A DNA stretch of 64,000 bases, taken from the NCBI GenBank assembly GCA_041687435.1, contig JAWLBX010000021.1:1-64000 (forward strand). Direction: 5' to 3'. The stretch comes from JACKII01 sp041687435 (GTDB lineage Bacteria > Pseudomonadota > Alphaproteobacteria > Bin95). This document shows, one piece after another, positions 35,551 to 44,399 of this stretch; the stretch's first letter is position 1, and every line of letters begins with the position of its first letter. The translations under genes and the position numbers were made by a program. Under the pieces are notes generated by a model, which saw nothing but the letters and a program-made list of their open reading frames with translations, had not been told where the DNA came from and did no database searches.

Positions 35551-36834
35551 ATGACCAATTCCAAACACCCAGAAACATTGGTGCTGCATGCCGGCTACCG
35601 TGCAGACCCGGCGACCGGTGCCGTGGCCGTGCCGTTGTATCAGACCACGTCCTACCAGTTCCGGGATACCGAACACGCGTCCAACCTGTTCGCGCTGAAG
35701 GAACTGGGCAACATCTACACCCGGATCATGAACCCCACCAACGACGTGTTCGAACAGCGCGTCGCGGCATTGGAAGGCGGCGTCGCTGCGCTTTCGCTGG
35801 GTTCCGGGCAGGCCGCCAGCGCATTCTCAATCCAGAACATCGCGCACGCCGGCGATAATATCGTCAGTTCGACCAACCTTTATGGCGGCACTTGGAACCT
35901 GTTCGCGCACACGCTGAAGGACATGGGCATAGAGGTGCGCTTCGTCGACCCGAGCGACCCGCAGAATTTCGCCCGGGCGGTGGACGACAAGACCCGCGCC
36001 TTCTATGCGGAAACGCTGCCGAATCCGAAACTGCAGGTGTTCCCGATCAAGGAAGTGGCCGATATTGGCCGGCCGCTCGGGATTCCGTTGATCATGGACA
36101 ACACGGCAGCGCCGGTTCTGTGCCGGCCCTTCGATCACGGGGCGGCGATCATCATCTATTCCACCACCAAATACATAACCGGCAACGGCACCACCATCGG
36201 CGGCATGCTGGTCGACAGCGGCAACTTCGATTGGGAAGCCCACAAGGCGCGCCAGCCCTATCTGAACCAGCCGGACCCCTCCTATCACGGCGCGGTCTGG
36301 ACCGAGGCCGTGAAGCCACTCGGCCCGATTGCCTATATCATCAAGGCGCGGGTGACGCTGTTGCGCGATCTCGGCGCGGCCATGGCGCCATTCAACGCCT
36401 TCCAGGCGATCCACGGCATGGAAACGCTGCCGCTGCGCATGGAGCGGCACTGCGAAAACGCCATGAAGGTGGCCGACTACCTATCGAAACACCCGGCGGT
36501 CGAAAGCGTGATCTATCCGGGCCTGATGGATGGCGAGGCGCGGCGGCGCGCCGATACCTACCTGAAAGGCGGCTATGGCTCGTTGATGGGCATGATTCTG
36601 AAAGACGGGGCGGAGGCCGGACGCAAGTTCATCGAACGGCTGCAGATGTTCTACCACGTGGCGAATATCGGCGACGCGCGCAGCCTGGCCATCCATCCGG
36701 CGACCACGACGCACAGCCAGTTGTCGGAAGAGGAGCAGGCCGCCACCGGCGTTTCAGCCGGCTATGTGCGCCTGTCCATCGGCATCGAACACATCGACGA
36801 CATTATCGCCGACCTGGAGCAGGCGCTGGCCTGA
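35551..36834 (+). CDS. metY: O-acetylhomoserine aminocarboxypropyltransferase/sulfhydrylase
   Basis: 427-aa PLP enzyme of the Cys/Met metabolism family, making homocysteine from O-acetylhomoserine and sulfide. It opens with P-E-T-L-V-L-H-A-G-Y and the Y-x-T-T-S-Y-x-F loop, contains G-S-G-Q-A-A at the cofactor phosphate, V-D-x-T-A-A-P-type D-N-T-A-A-P, and the PLP Lys in Y-S-T-T-K-Y-I-T-G-N-G-T. The end S-I-G-I-E-H-I-D-D-I matches MetY. ATG 35551 with GGGAG upstream. It lies close to metF and the ArsR-methyltransferase, but on the other strand with an amidase gene between. Confidence 0.92.
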   Translation: MTNSKHPETLVLHAGYRADPATGAVAVPLYQTTSYQFRDTEHASNLFALKELGNIYTRIMNPTNDVFEQRVAALEGGVAALSLGSGQAASAFSIQNIAHAGDNIVSSTNLYGGTWNLFAHTLKDMGIEVRFVDPSDPQNFARAVDDKTRAFYAETLPNPKLQVFPIKEVADIGRPLGIPLIMDNTAAPVLCRPFDHGAAIIIYSTTKYITGNGTTIGGMLVDSGNFDWEAHKARQPYLNQPDPSYHGAVWTEAVKPLGPIAYIIKARVTLLRDLGAAMAPFNAFQAIHGMETLPLRMERHCENAMKVADYLSKHPAVESVIYPGLMDGEARRRADTYLKGGYGSLMGMILKDGAEAGRKFIERLQMFYHVANIGDARSLAIHPATTTHSQLSEEEQAATGVSAGYVRLSIGIEHIDDIIADLEQALA

Positions 36835-36841
36835 TCGATTC

Positions 36842-36880
36842 AAAAAACTCCCCGGACGCCGCGTGAGCGGCGATCCGGGG
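36842..36880 (-). terminator. Rho-independent terminator of the amidase gene
   Basis: Stem CCCCGGA-CGCCGC with GCGGCG-TCCGGGG (36850-36880, loop GTGA, one bulged A), followed on the minus strand by a short spacer and TTTTTT (36842-36847). It lies 13 bp past the amidase stop and also between the convergent metY gene. Confidence 0.9.
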
Positions 36881-36893
36881 CGCTGCCTTGCGC

Positions 36894-38303
36894 CTACATC
36901 CGGGGCCACAACGTGTGTGTCAGCACGCCGGCCCGGCTCTCAATAGCCTCCAACGCATCCAGGATCGCGTCCTCGCGGAACCGCTGGCCGACGATCTGCA
37001 CGGCCGCAGGGCGCTTCTCAACCAAGCCGATGGGGATGGTGCCGGCCGGCAGGCCCAGATAGTTGATGCCGTAGGAATAGATCATCGAGTCGAAAATATC
37101 CTTCGCGCCCTCGAACGTCTCGTCATAGTCATAATCGAAGGTCGGGCGCATGAAGAACGGGGTGAGGACCAGCGGATAGTCCTCCAAAAACACGCTCCAG
37201 CGGCGCACCAGGCGGGAACGGTCGGCAATGCGGTGCATATAGCCTTTGTAATCGACCATCTCGCCAAAGCGGTAATAGAAGTCGAATATGGCCTTGATCG
37301 TGCCGCTGCCGTGCTCGCGCGCCAGCGGGCCCAGCCCTTCCTTCACTTCCAGCATGGCCACTTCCAGCCAGGCGTCGGCGGCGTCTTTGATCGCAGGTAC
37401 CGGCACCTCCTCCACCCGGTAGCCTGCGTCGGCCAGGTGGCCGGCAGCGCGGTCGATCCCCGCCAGAATTTCCGGATGGATCGGATAGCCGTGCGTCTCC
37501 TTACAGACCGCGACCTTGACCGGCTTGGCGAGCGGCGGGCCGTCAAACGGCACCGGCGCCCACCAGGGATCACGCACGTCGCGGCTGGCCATAGCGCGGG
37601 TGGCGAGGCGCACGTCCTTCACTTCCCGGCAGATGGCACCCTGCACGCTCATCAGCTGTGAGAGCAGCCCACGCTCGGCCGGGGCGCTGGGGTTGAAGGC
37701 CGGCATCCGGCCCAGGCCGGATTTGACCGTGGCCACACCGCAGCACGAGGCCGGGATGCGCAGCGAGCCGGCGATATCATTGCCATGATGGATCGGACCG
37801 ATGCCCGCTGCCGCGGCCGAACCCGCCCCGCCGGAAGAACCGCCGGGCGAGGCGCGCTCGTCCCAGGGGCTATGGGTCAGACCGTGCAGCGGGTTGTCGG
37901 TCGTCGCCCGCATGGAAAGCTCCGGCGTGTTGGTCTTGCCGAAGATGATGGCGCCCGCATTCAGCAGGTTCTGCACCACCGGCGAGTTGCCGGACGCGAT
38001 ATTCTCGGCCAGCGCCGGCAGGCCGTTGGTATTCGGCGTGCCCTCGTAATCGACATTGACTTTGATCGTGACCGGGATGCCGTGCAGATCGCCCCAGGAT
38101 TCGCCGCGGGCCAGCGCTGCGTCGGCTTCCTTCGCCCGGACCAGCGCCTGCTTGCTATAGTCGTAGACAATGGCGTTGAGCGGCGGATTAACCGCCTGCA
38201 TGCGCCCAACCACGGATGTCATGATCTCATGCGCAGAGAACCGCTTGGTATCGAGCCCCTGCCGCATCTCGACGGCGGAAAGTTTCCAGAGATCGCTGGT
38301 CAT
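36894..38303 (-). CDS. Amidase signature family hydrolase
   Basis: 469-aa amidase. The Ser-cisSer-Lys triad is in place: K in H-G-I-P-V-T-I-K-V-N, cis-Ser in S-P-G-G-S-S-G-G-A, and nucleophile Ser in G-N-D-I-A-G-S-L-R-I-P. The rest follows the family, with I-N-Y-L-G-L-P-A-G near the end. Substrate amide unknown; it is not the GatA subunit as no gatB/C adjoins. ATG 38303 is preferred to a GTG at 38309; GGAGG lies about 11 nt upstream. Confidence 0.9.
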   Translation of the reverse strand: MTSDLWKLSAVEMRQGLDTKRFSAHEIMTSVVGRMQAVNPPLNAIVYDYSKQALVRAKEADAALARGESWGDLHGIPVTIKVNVDYEGTPNTNGLPALAENIASGNSPVVQNLLNAGAIIFGKTNTPELSMRATTDNPLHGLTHSPWDERASPGGSSGGAGSAAAAGIGPIHHGNDIAGSLRIPASCCGVATVKSGLGRMPAFNPSAPAERGLLSQLMSVQGAICREVKDVRLATRAMASRDVRDPWWAPVPFDGPPLAKPVKVAVCKETHGYPIHPEILAGIDRAAGHLADAGYRVEEVPVPAIKDAADAWLEVAMLEVKEGLGPLAREHGSGTIKAIFDFYYRFGEMVDYKGYMHRIADRSRLVRRWSVFLEDYPLVLTPFFMRPTFDYDYDETFEGAKDIFDSMIYSYGINYLGLPAGTIPIGLVEKRPAAVQIVGQRFREDAILDALEAIESRAGVLTHTLWPRM

Positions 38304-38323
38304 GGGCACGGTCCTCCACAGGG

Positions 38324-38354
38324 CTTAGACTATCGGGTCACCCGACAGTCTAAG
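38324..38354 (-). terminator. Hairpin between metF and amidase genes
   Basis: Two-tier hairpin: outer arms CTTAGACT / AGTCTAAG and inner arms TCGGG / CCCGA, with a 3-nt loop. It lies 60 bp past the metF stop and about 20 bp upstream of the amidase start, so it may stop metF transcripts or act in the amidase leader. No T-run. Confidence 0.65.
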
Positions 38355-38413
38355 GCGATGGAGGCCGCGGGGCCAAGGGCATCGCGGCACTGAGGATAAT
38401 CCGTAGAGGCGGG

Positions 38414-39268
38414 TCAGGCCGCCGTCGGCATGGCCGGCGCGGCGTCCAGCAGGCGGCAGATGGCCCAGGTCAGTTCGGCCCGGTTCAGGGTGTAGAAGTG
38501 GAACTCGTCCACGCCTTCCGCCTGCAGCCGCCGACAAAGCTCCGCCGCGTGGGTGGCCGCGACAAGCTGGCGCTGCTCCGGATCGTCGTCCAGGCCCTCG
38601 TACAGCTCTCTCATCCAGTCCGGGATGCTGGCGCCGCAGCCGCCGGCGAACCGGGTGACGGTGGCAAAATTGGTAACCGGCAGGATGCCCGGCACCAGCG
38701 GAATATCGATGCCCGCGGCAGTCAGCCGGTCACGGAACCGCAGGTACATATCGGCATCGAAGAAAAACTGCGTGATCGCGCGGGTTGCACCGGCATCGAT
38801 CTTGCGCTTCAGATAATCGATATCGAATTCCGGGCTGGGTGCGGCCGGATGGGTTTCCGGGTAGGCGGCAACGCTGATCTCGAAATCCGCAACCTTTTTC
38901 AGCCCCTTTACCAGATCGAGCGCGTAGGCATAGCCATCCGGTTGCGGGACATAGTCATTGCCGCCTTCCGGCGGATCGCCACGCAAGGCGACGATATGGT
39001 GGATACCGGAATTCCAATAGTTGCGGGCGATCTCGTCGATCTCGTCACGGCTGGCCGCGACACACGTCAAATGCGCCGCCGGCTCCAGGTCGGTCTCGCG
39101 CCGGATGCGGGTGACGATGGAATGCGTGCGCTCGCGCGTCGTGCCGCCGGCGCCGTAAGTGACCGAGACGAAGCGCGGCTTCAGCGGCGCCAGTCGTTCG
39201 ATCGTATGCCAGAGGGATTCCTCGGCCTTTTCGGTTTTCGGGGGGAAAAATTCAAATGATATCTGCAC
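38414..39268 (-). CDS. metF: Methylenetetrahydrofolate reductase
   Basis: 284-aa FAD enzyme that reduces 5,10-methylene-THF to 5-methyl-THF for methionine synthesis. It opens S-F-E-F-F-P-P-K-T with the catalytic Glu, continues V-S-V-T-Y-G-A-G-G-T-T-R-E-R-T, L-R-G-D-P-P, and E-T-H-P, and has the F-F-F-D-A substrate/FAD loop. Length is normal for bacterial MetF. It starts 42 bp after the ArsR-methyltransferase gene on the same strand, so both are probably one unit under the palindrome at 40323-40344. Confidence 0.94.
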   Translation of the reverse strand: MQISFEFFPPKTEKAEESLWHTIERLAPLKPRFVSVTYGAGGTTRERTHSIVTRIRRETDLEPAAHLTCVAASRDEIDEIARNYWNSGIHHIVALRGDPPEGGNDYVPQPDGYAYALDLVKGLKKVADFEISVAAYPETHPAAPSPEFDIDYLKRKIDAGATRAITQFFFDADMYLRFRDRLTAAGIDIPLVPGILPVTNFATVTRFAGGCGASIPDWMRELYEGLDDDPEQRQLVAATHAAELCRRLQAEGVDEFHFYTLNRAELTWAICRLLDAAPAMPTAA

Positions 39269-39310
39269 GTTATTGGCTCCGTTTGTATTGATCGCTGTTG
39301 CCCGCCATCC

Positions 39311-40285
39311 CTAAAGCCAGGGAGAACCGGCAACGCGAGAGCGGTTGATGAGACTTTCACCGGCAACCGTGTGATCTGCGGTCCAGATCATCACTGTCAG
39401 CGGGTCGCCGGGCAGTGCCTCATCCCGCACCAGTTTAAGGCCGCAATGGCTGAACCAATCCCGGACCTCTTCATCGGTGAAACCCAGGCGGCGGTGCGCG
39501 TGGCGGGTGCGCAGGTCCTCCACCGTATGCTGGGCAAAATCAACCACGATCATGCGCCCGCCAGGCCGCAGCACCCGCGCCGCTTCCGCCACCGCACGCT
39601 CCGGCGCGTCGGCGAAATGCAGCACCAGATGGACAACCACCAGGTCGACCGATGCATCGGCCAGCGGCAAGGCATACATGTCGCCAAGCCGCAGGCTCAC
39701 ATCCTGCAGGTTGGCCCGGGCTACGCGGTCACGCGCCACGGCCAGCATCTCACGCGAGACGTCGAGGCCGATGGCGTATTGCACCCGCGGCGCCAGCAGC
39801 CGCAGCACCTCGCCAGTGCCGGTGCCGATATCCAGCAGCGTTTCGAACACGCCGGCCGGCACCTGCGCCAACACCCGGCCCTCGACCTCGGCCGCGTCGA
39901 TATGCAGCCTGCGGATCGCATCCCAGGATTGGGCATGGGCGTTGAAGTAGGCCTCGGCTTCCGCACGGCGCCGCCGGCGCACATCCGCAAGGCGGGCCCG
40001 GTCCAGCGCCACCACCGGGTCGTCGGCCGGGATCAGATCGAGCACGGCCGTCGCCAGGGGATTGCCCACACGTTCCAGCCGGTAGAAGCTCCAGTTGCCT
40101 TCGCGCATCGGCGTCAACAGGCCGACATCGGCCAGAATTTTCAGATGGCGGGACACCCGGGGCTGGCTCTGACCCAGGATTTGTGCGATTTCCGACACTG
40201 CCAACTCACCGCCCGCGCACAAGCTGACAATGCGCAGCCGCGTGGGCTCCGCAATGGCTTTCAGCGAGTCGATCAGATGTTGCAT
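39311..40285 (-). CDS. ArsR-family regulator fused to SAM-dependent methyltransferase domain
   Basis: 324-aa two-domain protein. The N-terminal winged helix (about 1-90) is ArsR-type: A-V-S-E-I-A-Q-I-L-G-Q-S-Q-P-R-V-S-R-H-L-K-I-L. The C-terminal domain (about 130-310) is a class I methyltransferase with L-L-D-I-G-T-G-T-G-E-V-L and D-L-V-V-V-H-L-V-L-H-F. No metal-binding Cys cluster of arsenic sensors is seen. This fusion beside metF is common in alphaproteobacteria; by location it likely senses a methionine-cycle metabolite such as SAM or SAH, which is inference. The AT-rich palindrome 38 bp upstream of its start is a likely operator. Confidence 0.9.
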   Translation of the reverse strand: MQHLIDSLKAIAEPTRLRIVSLCAGGELAVSEIAQILGQSQPRVSRHLKILADVGLLTPMREGNWSFYRLERVGNPLATAVLDLIPADDPVVALDRARLADVRRRRRAEAEAYFNAHAQSWDAIRRLHIDAAEVEGRVLAQVPAGVFETLLDIGTGTGEVLRLLAPRVQYAIGLDVSREMLAVARDRVARANLQDVSLRLGDMYALPLADASVDLVVVHLVLHFADAPERAVAEAARVLRPGGRMIVVDFAQHTVEDLRTRHAHRRLGFTDEEVRDWFSHCGLKLVRDEALPGDPLTVMIWTADHTVAGESLINRSRVAGSPWL

Positions 40286-40322
40286 GATTCGGTGGCTCGG
40301 CAGGTGAACGGGATCGCATAAC

Positions 40323-40344
40323 TATATAAAGATATCATTATATA
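40323..40344. promoter_or_regulatory. AT-rich 22-bp palindromic operator
   Basis: Inverted arms TATATAA and TTATATA flank A-GATATC-A, symmetrical at 20 of 22 positions. It sits 38 bp upstream of the ArsR-methyltransferase start in otherwise GC-rich DNA. AT-rich imperfect palindromes of this size are typical ArsR/SmtB-type sites, so autoregulation of the regulator-metF unit is the likely role. Confidence 0.7.
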
Positions 40345-40475
40345 CGAGCGAATTGCAAGCGCAGAACGAACGCTCCACCAAAAAGCGGCTCAAGCACGAC
40401 GGGATATTGGCAAAATAAGGCGGTTGTGCTACCCGATTGGTAACAACTTAGCCTTACTCTTGATCTTGTGTATTT

Positions 40476-40505
40476 GGTTCGCCGCAGGGCACCCTGCAAC
40501 GAACC
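40476..40505. other. Strong hairpin in the mlaA leader
   Basis: Arms GGTTCG / CGAACC and GCAGGG / CCCTGC are nested with a 2-nt symmetric internal loop and a CA tip. It lies 58 bp upstream of the mlaA start. No T-run follows, so it is noted as a possible leader structure or terminator-like element without a supported function. Confidence 0.6.
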
Positions 40506-40562
40506 GCAAGAACGGGGACGCGGGCCGGGTGCAGGGTTCGAATTCGGTTAGGGTGTTCTGAA

Positions 40563-41345
40563 ATGTCTAGGGCCTACACACTTCGCAAACGGCTTGTCCG
40601 TGGTCTTGCAGTCGTCTTGCTGGGCGCCCTGGTCGCCGGCTGCGCCGCCAATCGCCCGGGCGAAGTTTACGACCCTCTCGAACCGGTAAACCGGCAGATT
40701 TTTGCATTCAACGACGCCGTCGATACCGTGCTGATCCGGCCAGCGGCGGTGGTGTACCGCGATTTGACCCCCCGCCCGTTCAAAACGATGCTCGGCAACC
40801 TAGTCAGTCACCTGACGCTGCCGCTCACCATCGTGCACGACCTGTTGCAGGGCAAGCCGGAGCGGGCGGAAATCGCCGCCAGCCGCTTCTTCATCAATAC
40901 GGTCGCCGGCATGGGCGGCCTGTTCGATATCGCAACACCGCACGGCATCAGGTTCCATGACGAGGATATGGGCCAAACCTTCGCCGTGCACGGTAGCGGC
41001 GAGGGTCCGTATCTGGTGCTGCCGCTCCTCGGCCCCTCCAACCTGCGTGATGGCATTGGCGATATCATAGACCGGGTGATCGACCCGGTGTCCGCGATCG
41101 CCTATATCCCGAACGAAGGCGGCAACATATTCCGCGCAGGGCGGACGGCCTCCTCGGTGCTGGTACAGCGCGAGAAACTGATCGAGCCGGTCGACGCCCT
41201 GAAGCAGTCGCTCGACTATTATGCCGCCACCCGCGCCGCCTATAGTCAGCGCCGCCAGATCGAGATCAAAGATGGCAAGGTCACGCCGGCGGATTTCGGC
41301 CCGGATGCCTTTTCCATTGTCGAAAAATCCAACAACGCACAATAG
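40563..41345 (+). CDS. mlaA: MlaA (VacJ) outer-membrane lipoprotein
   Basis: 260-aa lipoprotein of the Mla phospholipid-retrieval system, which keeps phospholipid out of the outer leaflet. The signal peptide ends at lipobox L-V-A-G-C. The MlaA domain shows D-P-L-E-P-V-N-R-Q-I-F-A-F-N-D-A-V-D, G-N-L-V-S-H-L-T-L-P, R-F-F-I-N-T-V-A-G-M-G-G-L-F-D and Y-L-V-L-P-L-L-G-P-S-N-L-R-D. The C-terminal tail is typical of alphaproteobacterial MlaA. No mlaC/D/E/F genes are nearby. A hairpin terminator follows. Confidence 0.93.
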   Translation: MSRAYTLRKRLVRGLAVVLLGALVAGCAANRPGEVYDPLEPVNRQIFAFNDAVDTVLIRPAAVVYRDLTPRPFKTMLGNLVSHLTLPLTIVHDLLQGKPERAEIAASRFFINTVAGMGGLFDIATPHGIRFHDEDMGQTFAVHGSGEGPYLVLPLLGPSNLRDGIGDIIDRVIDPVSAIAYIPNEGGNIFRAGRTASSVLVQREKLIEPVDALKQSLDYYAATRAAYSQRRQIEIKDGKVTPADFGPDAFSIVEKSNNAQ

Positions 41346-41366
41346 GGGCATCCGACCGTTCCCATC

Positions 41367-41416
41367 AAACCGCCGCCCCGGAACCAGCCGAACCGGCGGT
41401 TTCGGGGCGGCGGTTT
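41367..41416 (+). terminator. Hairpin terminator after mlaA
   Basis: Perfect 14-bp inverted repeat AAACCGCCGCCCCG (41367-41380) / CGGGGCGGCGGTTT (41403-41416), then GTTATT. It starts 22 bp past the mlaA stop. The 22-nt loop contains a further GC-rich stretch. A likely intrinsic terminator isolating argG. Confidence 0.8.
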
Positions 41417-41595
41417 GTTATTGAACCGGCGCTGCGACGCCACATTGGACAGAGCACCGCCTTGACGGATGCACCCGGTCGGGCGTAGTCCGCAGCGGAC
41501 ATTCGGCGTCCAGACGCCGGAAAACCAATTCCATTGAGCCGCTGCCGCCCCGCGTCCCCACACGCAACCGCGCCAGCGTATGCTGTGAGGATCCG

Positions 41596-42807
41596 ATGGC
41601 AGATGAAATCAAACGTGTCGTGCTGGCCTATTCGGGCGGCCTGGATACGTCAGTCATTCTGAAATGGCTGCAGGAAGAATACCGCTGCGAAGTGGTGACC
41701 TTCACCGCCGATCTTGGCCAGGGCGAGGAGTTGGAGCCCGCCCGCAAAAAGGCGGAGATGTTCGGCGTCCGGCAGATTTTCATCGAGGATCTGCGTGAGG
41801 AATTCGTCCGCGACTATGTCTTTCCGATGTTTCGCGCCAACGCGCTTTATGAAGGCGTCTATCTGCTCGGCACCTCCATCGCCCGGCCGTTGATCGCCAA
41901 GCGCCAGATCGAGATCGCCGAGCAGGTTGGCGCCGATGCCGTCAGCCATGGCGCAACCGGCAAGGGCAACGACCAAGTGCGGTTCGAGCTGGGCTATTAC
42001 GCCCTGAAGCCAGATATCCACGTGATCGCCCCCTGGCGCGAGTGGGATTTGAATTCCCGCACCAAGCTGATCGACTTCGCCGAACAGCACCAGATCCCGA
42101 TCGCCAAGGACAAGCGCGGCGAGGCGCCGTATTCGACCGACGCCAACCTGCTGCACATTTCCTATGAGGGCAAGGCGCTGGAAGACCCGTGGGTTGAAGC
42201 GGACGAGGACATGTTCACCCGCTCGGTCGCACCGGAAAAGGCACCGGACGTGCCGGAATATGTCGAGATCGACTTCGAACATGGCGACCCGGTTGCAATC
42301 AATGGCCAGGGCTATTCGCCAGCGGCGTTGCTGGCACGCCTGAACGAATTGGGCGGGGCGCATGGCGTCGGACGGCTTGATCTGGTGGAAAACCGGTTTG
42401 TGGGCATGAAATCGCGCGGCGTCTATGAAACGCCGGGCGGCACCGTGCTGCTGGAAGCCCGGCGGGCGGTGGAAAGCCTCTGTCTCGACCGCGGCGCCGC
42501 GCACCTGAAAGACGAGCTGATGCCGCGCTATGCGGAGCTGGTCTATAACGGGTTCTGGTTCTCGCCGGAGCGAGAGATGCTGCAGGCGGCAATCGATGCC
42601 AGCCAAAAGCACGTAACCGGCACGGCGCGGGTGAAACTGTTCAAGGGCAGCGTGCGCACCGTCGGCCGCCGGGCGCCAAAATCGCTCTACAACCCGGAGT
42701 TTGCAACGTTCGAGGCAGATACCGTTTACGATCAACAGGACGCCGAAGGCTTTATCAAGCTGAACGCCCTGCGGCTGCGGCTGAGCGGCATGGTGCATCG
42801 CGGTTAA
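41596..42807 (+). CDS. argG: Argininosuccinate synthase
   Basis: 403-aa enzyme that joins citrulline and aspartate with ATP in arginine synthesis. The ATP pyrophosphatase loop is V-V-L-A-Y-S-G-G-L-D-T-S-V at the N-terminus; later signatures G-A-T-G-K-G-N-D-Q-V-R-F-E, Y-S-T-D-A-N-L-L-H-I-S-Y-E-G and G-R-R-A-P-K-S-L-Y are present. Length is exact for ArgG. GAGG lies 5 nt before the ATG. It stands alone; argH is not in the window. Confidence 0.95.
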   Translation: MADEIKRVVLAYSGGLDTSVILKWLQEEYRCEVVTFTADLGQGEELEPARKKAEMFGVRQIFIEDLREEFVRDYVFPMFRANALYEGVYLLGTSIARPLIAKRQIEIAEQVGADAVSHGATGKGNDQVRFELGYYALKPDIHVIAPWREWDLNSRTKLIDFAEQHQIPIAKDKRGEAPYSTDANLLHISYEGKALEDPWVEADEDMFTRSVAPEKAPDVPEYVEIDFEHGDPVAINGQGYSPAALLARLNELGGAHGVGRLDLVENRFVGMKSRGVYETPGGTVLLEARRAVESLCLDRGAAHLKDELMPRYAELVYNGFWFSPEREMLQAAIDASQKHVTGTARVKLFKGSVRTVGRRAPKSLYNPEFATFEADTVYDQQDAEGFIKLNALRLRLSGMVHRG

Positions 42808-43085
42808 CATTCCGGACAACTTGCCGCAAAACCCGCCAGAATCTATGCCGCGTCTTGCATCCGGCGCACTTTCACCTTAGGTTCTGGCATCCACATCGGA
42901 ACGAATTGACGGGCGGCTGCCGCCGATTTCAGGCAGGCGGCTGCGCCGAACACGTTCCGGAACAAGACGTTCCCCGCGACCGGTATCGACAGCAGACGTG
43001 TGTTGGCCAATGCGCCGCTTCACGACTAGCCGATGGATCGATGAAGCCGGCGGGAGACCGATCAACTGCGAGAAGGAGATACCGC

Positions 43086-43667
43086 ATGCAGCAGGAAAAG
43101 CGCCTCAGTGGCAAAAAAGTCGCCATCATTGTCGCGAATGGCTTCCAGGAAACCCACATGACCGAGGTGCAGAAGATCCTGACGCAGCAAGGTGCCGCCT
43201 CCGCCGTGATTTCGAACGAGATCGGCGTGGTCAATGGCTGGCATGAGGATTCCTGGGGTCACAATTTCTTTGTCGACAGCGGCCTGAACAAGGTGTTGCC
43301 GAGCCAGTACGATGCCCTGTTGGTGCCGGGTGGCGAGCGCAGCGTGCATTCGCTGACCGTCAACGCCCACGCCAAGCGTATCGTCAAAGGAATGATCGAT
43401 TCCGGCAAGCCGGTCGGTGTTCTGGGCCGCGGCCCGCTGATGCTGGTCGCAGCCGAAGCCGCAGCCGGCCGCTCTGTCACCGGCAACCCGGTGATCGAGG
43501 AAAGCATGAGCAAGGCCGGCGCAGTCTGGCAGAACGATGAGCCGGTCGTGATCGACGGTCCGGTGCTGTCCAGCGATGGCCGTGAGGGCCTCGAAGCCTT
43601 TGCCGAAGCGTTTGTCGAAGCGATTGCCGCGGAAGAAGTCGTCGAGCAGACCAGCGAAGCTGCCTGA
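43086..43667 (+). CDS. DJ-1/PfpI-family protein lacking the catalytic Cys
   Basis: 193-aa flavodoxin-like protein of the DJ-1/ThiJ/PfpI superfamily. K-V-A-I-I-V-A-N-G-F-Q-E-T opens the fold, and Y-D-A-L-L-V-P-G-G precedes the nucleophile elbow. Where active members read A-x-C-H-G-P, this protein has V-L-G-R-G-P, with G114 at the Cys position and Arg in place of His. Glyoxalase/deglycase or protease chemistry is therefore unlikely. The gene has a perfect AAGGAGAT site 8 nt before ATG 43086. It is followed by the convergent SAM hydroxide adenosyltransferase gene. Confidence 0.87.
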   Translation: MQQEKRLSGKKVAIIVANGFQETHMTEVQKILTQQGAASAVISNEIGVVNGWHEDSWGHNFFVDSGLNKVLPSQYDALLVPGGERSVHSLTVNAHAKRIVKGMIDSGKPVGVLGRGPLMLVAAEAAAGRSVTGNPVIEESMSKAGAVWQNDEPVVIDGPVLSSDGREGLEAFAEAFVEAIAAEEVVEQTSEAA

Positions 43668-43682
43668 CCCGGCGCCTGCCGC

Positions 43683-44399
43683 TTAAAGCCACGAAACAGC
43701 GTCGCCAATCGTCAGTTCGAGACGTGACGCTGCATTGCCCTGGTTGATGGCGATTTCCGCCAGACCCAGGGCATTTTTGTACCAGAACGCCTCGCCGCGA
43801 GCGGCATCGGCGAACGTCCGACGTTCGCGGAACTGCTGCCGACCGGCGGTCAGCACGGCTCCCGGCTGCGGATTCAGGCCGGTCATGACATTGCCATAGC
43901 CATCGATATAGACGACCGCAGCTTCCTCCGCTGGCCAGTCCGCACCGGCCGGCTCGCCGGCCAATGGGGCGAGCCCCGACAGGTCGCCCGTCGCGATACG
44001 CGCCGCCGTAGGGGCGAAGAGATCGCGGCCGTGGAATGAGGCCGACAGCGCGTCCGGCCGCCAAACAATGCAGTGCCATCGCGCTGCCGGATCGAGCGAG
44101 CGGGCCGCGGCAACCAACAGCCCATTGTCAGGCCCGACCAGCCAACGCCCAGCCGCCTGCACCGCCACCGGCAACCGGCTGCTGCCAACGCCGGGATCAA
44201 CCACCCCCACCACCACTGCCCCCGGCGGCCAATGCCGCGCCAACGCCGCCAGCAGATAGGCGGATGCCCGCGGCTGGAAAGCCGGGGCATCGTGCATCAA
44301 GTCGATCACCGGAACGCCGGGCGCAACCGACGGGATTGCTGCGTGCATCTGCCCGACATACGGGCCCTGAAAGCCGAAATCGGTGAACAGCAGAATCAT
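43683..44399 (-). CDS. SAM hydroxide adenosyltransferase (DUF62 family)
   Basis: 238-aa enzyme of the fluorinase/chlorinase superfamily, whose common bacterial members hydrolyse S-adenosylmethionine to adenosine and methionine. Signatures: L-L-F-T-D-F-G-F-Q-G-P-Y-V-G, D-L-M-H-D, V-G-V-V-D-P-G-V-G-S, L-V-G-P-D-N-G-L-L and D-G-Y-G-N. The loop found in true halogenases was not noted. ATG 44399 overlaps the stop of the GNAT gene (ATGA), so it is translated as the last gene of the pyrE operon. Confidence 0.9.
   Translation of the reverse strand: MILLFTDFGFQGPYVGQMHAAIPSVAPGVPVIDLMHDAPAFQPRASAYLLAALARHWPPGAVVVGVVDPGVGSSRLPVAVQAAGRWLVGPDNGLLVAAARSLDPAARWHCIVWRPDALSASFHGRDLFAPTAARIATGDLSGLAPLAGEPAGADWPAEEAAVVYIDGYGNVMTGLNPQPGAVLTAGRQQFRERRTFADAARGEAFWYKNALGLAEIAINQGNAASRLELTIGDAVSWL

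Noticed and set aside
42808..43085. Possible riboswitch or small RNA between argG and the DJ-1 gene
   Set aside because: The 278-bp gap has no strong hairpin or conserved aptamer pattern that I can recognise; only the Shine-Dalgarno of the next gene is clear.
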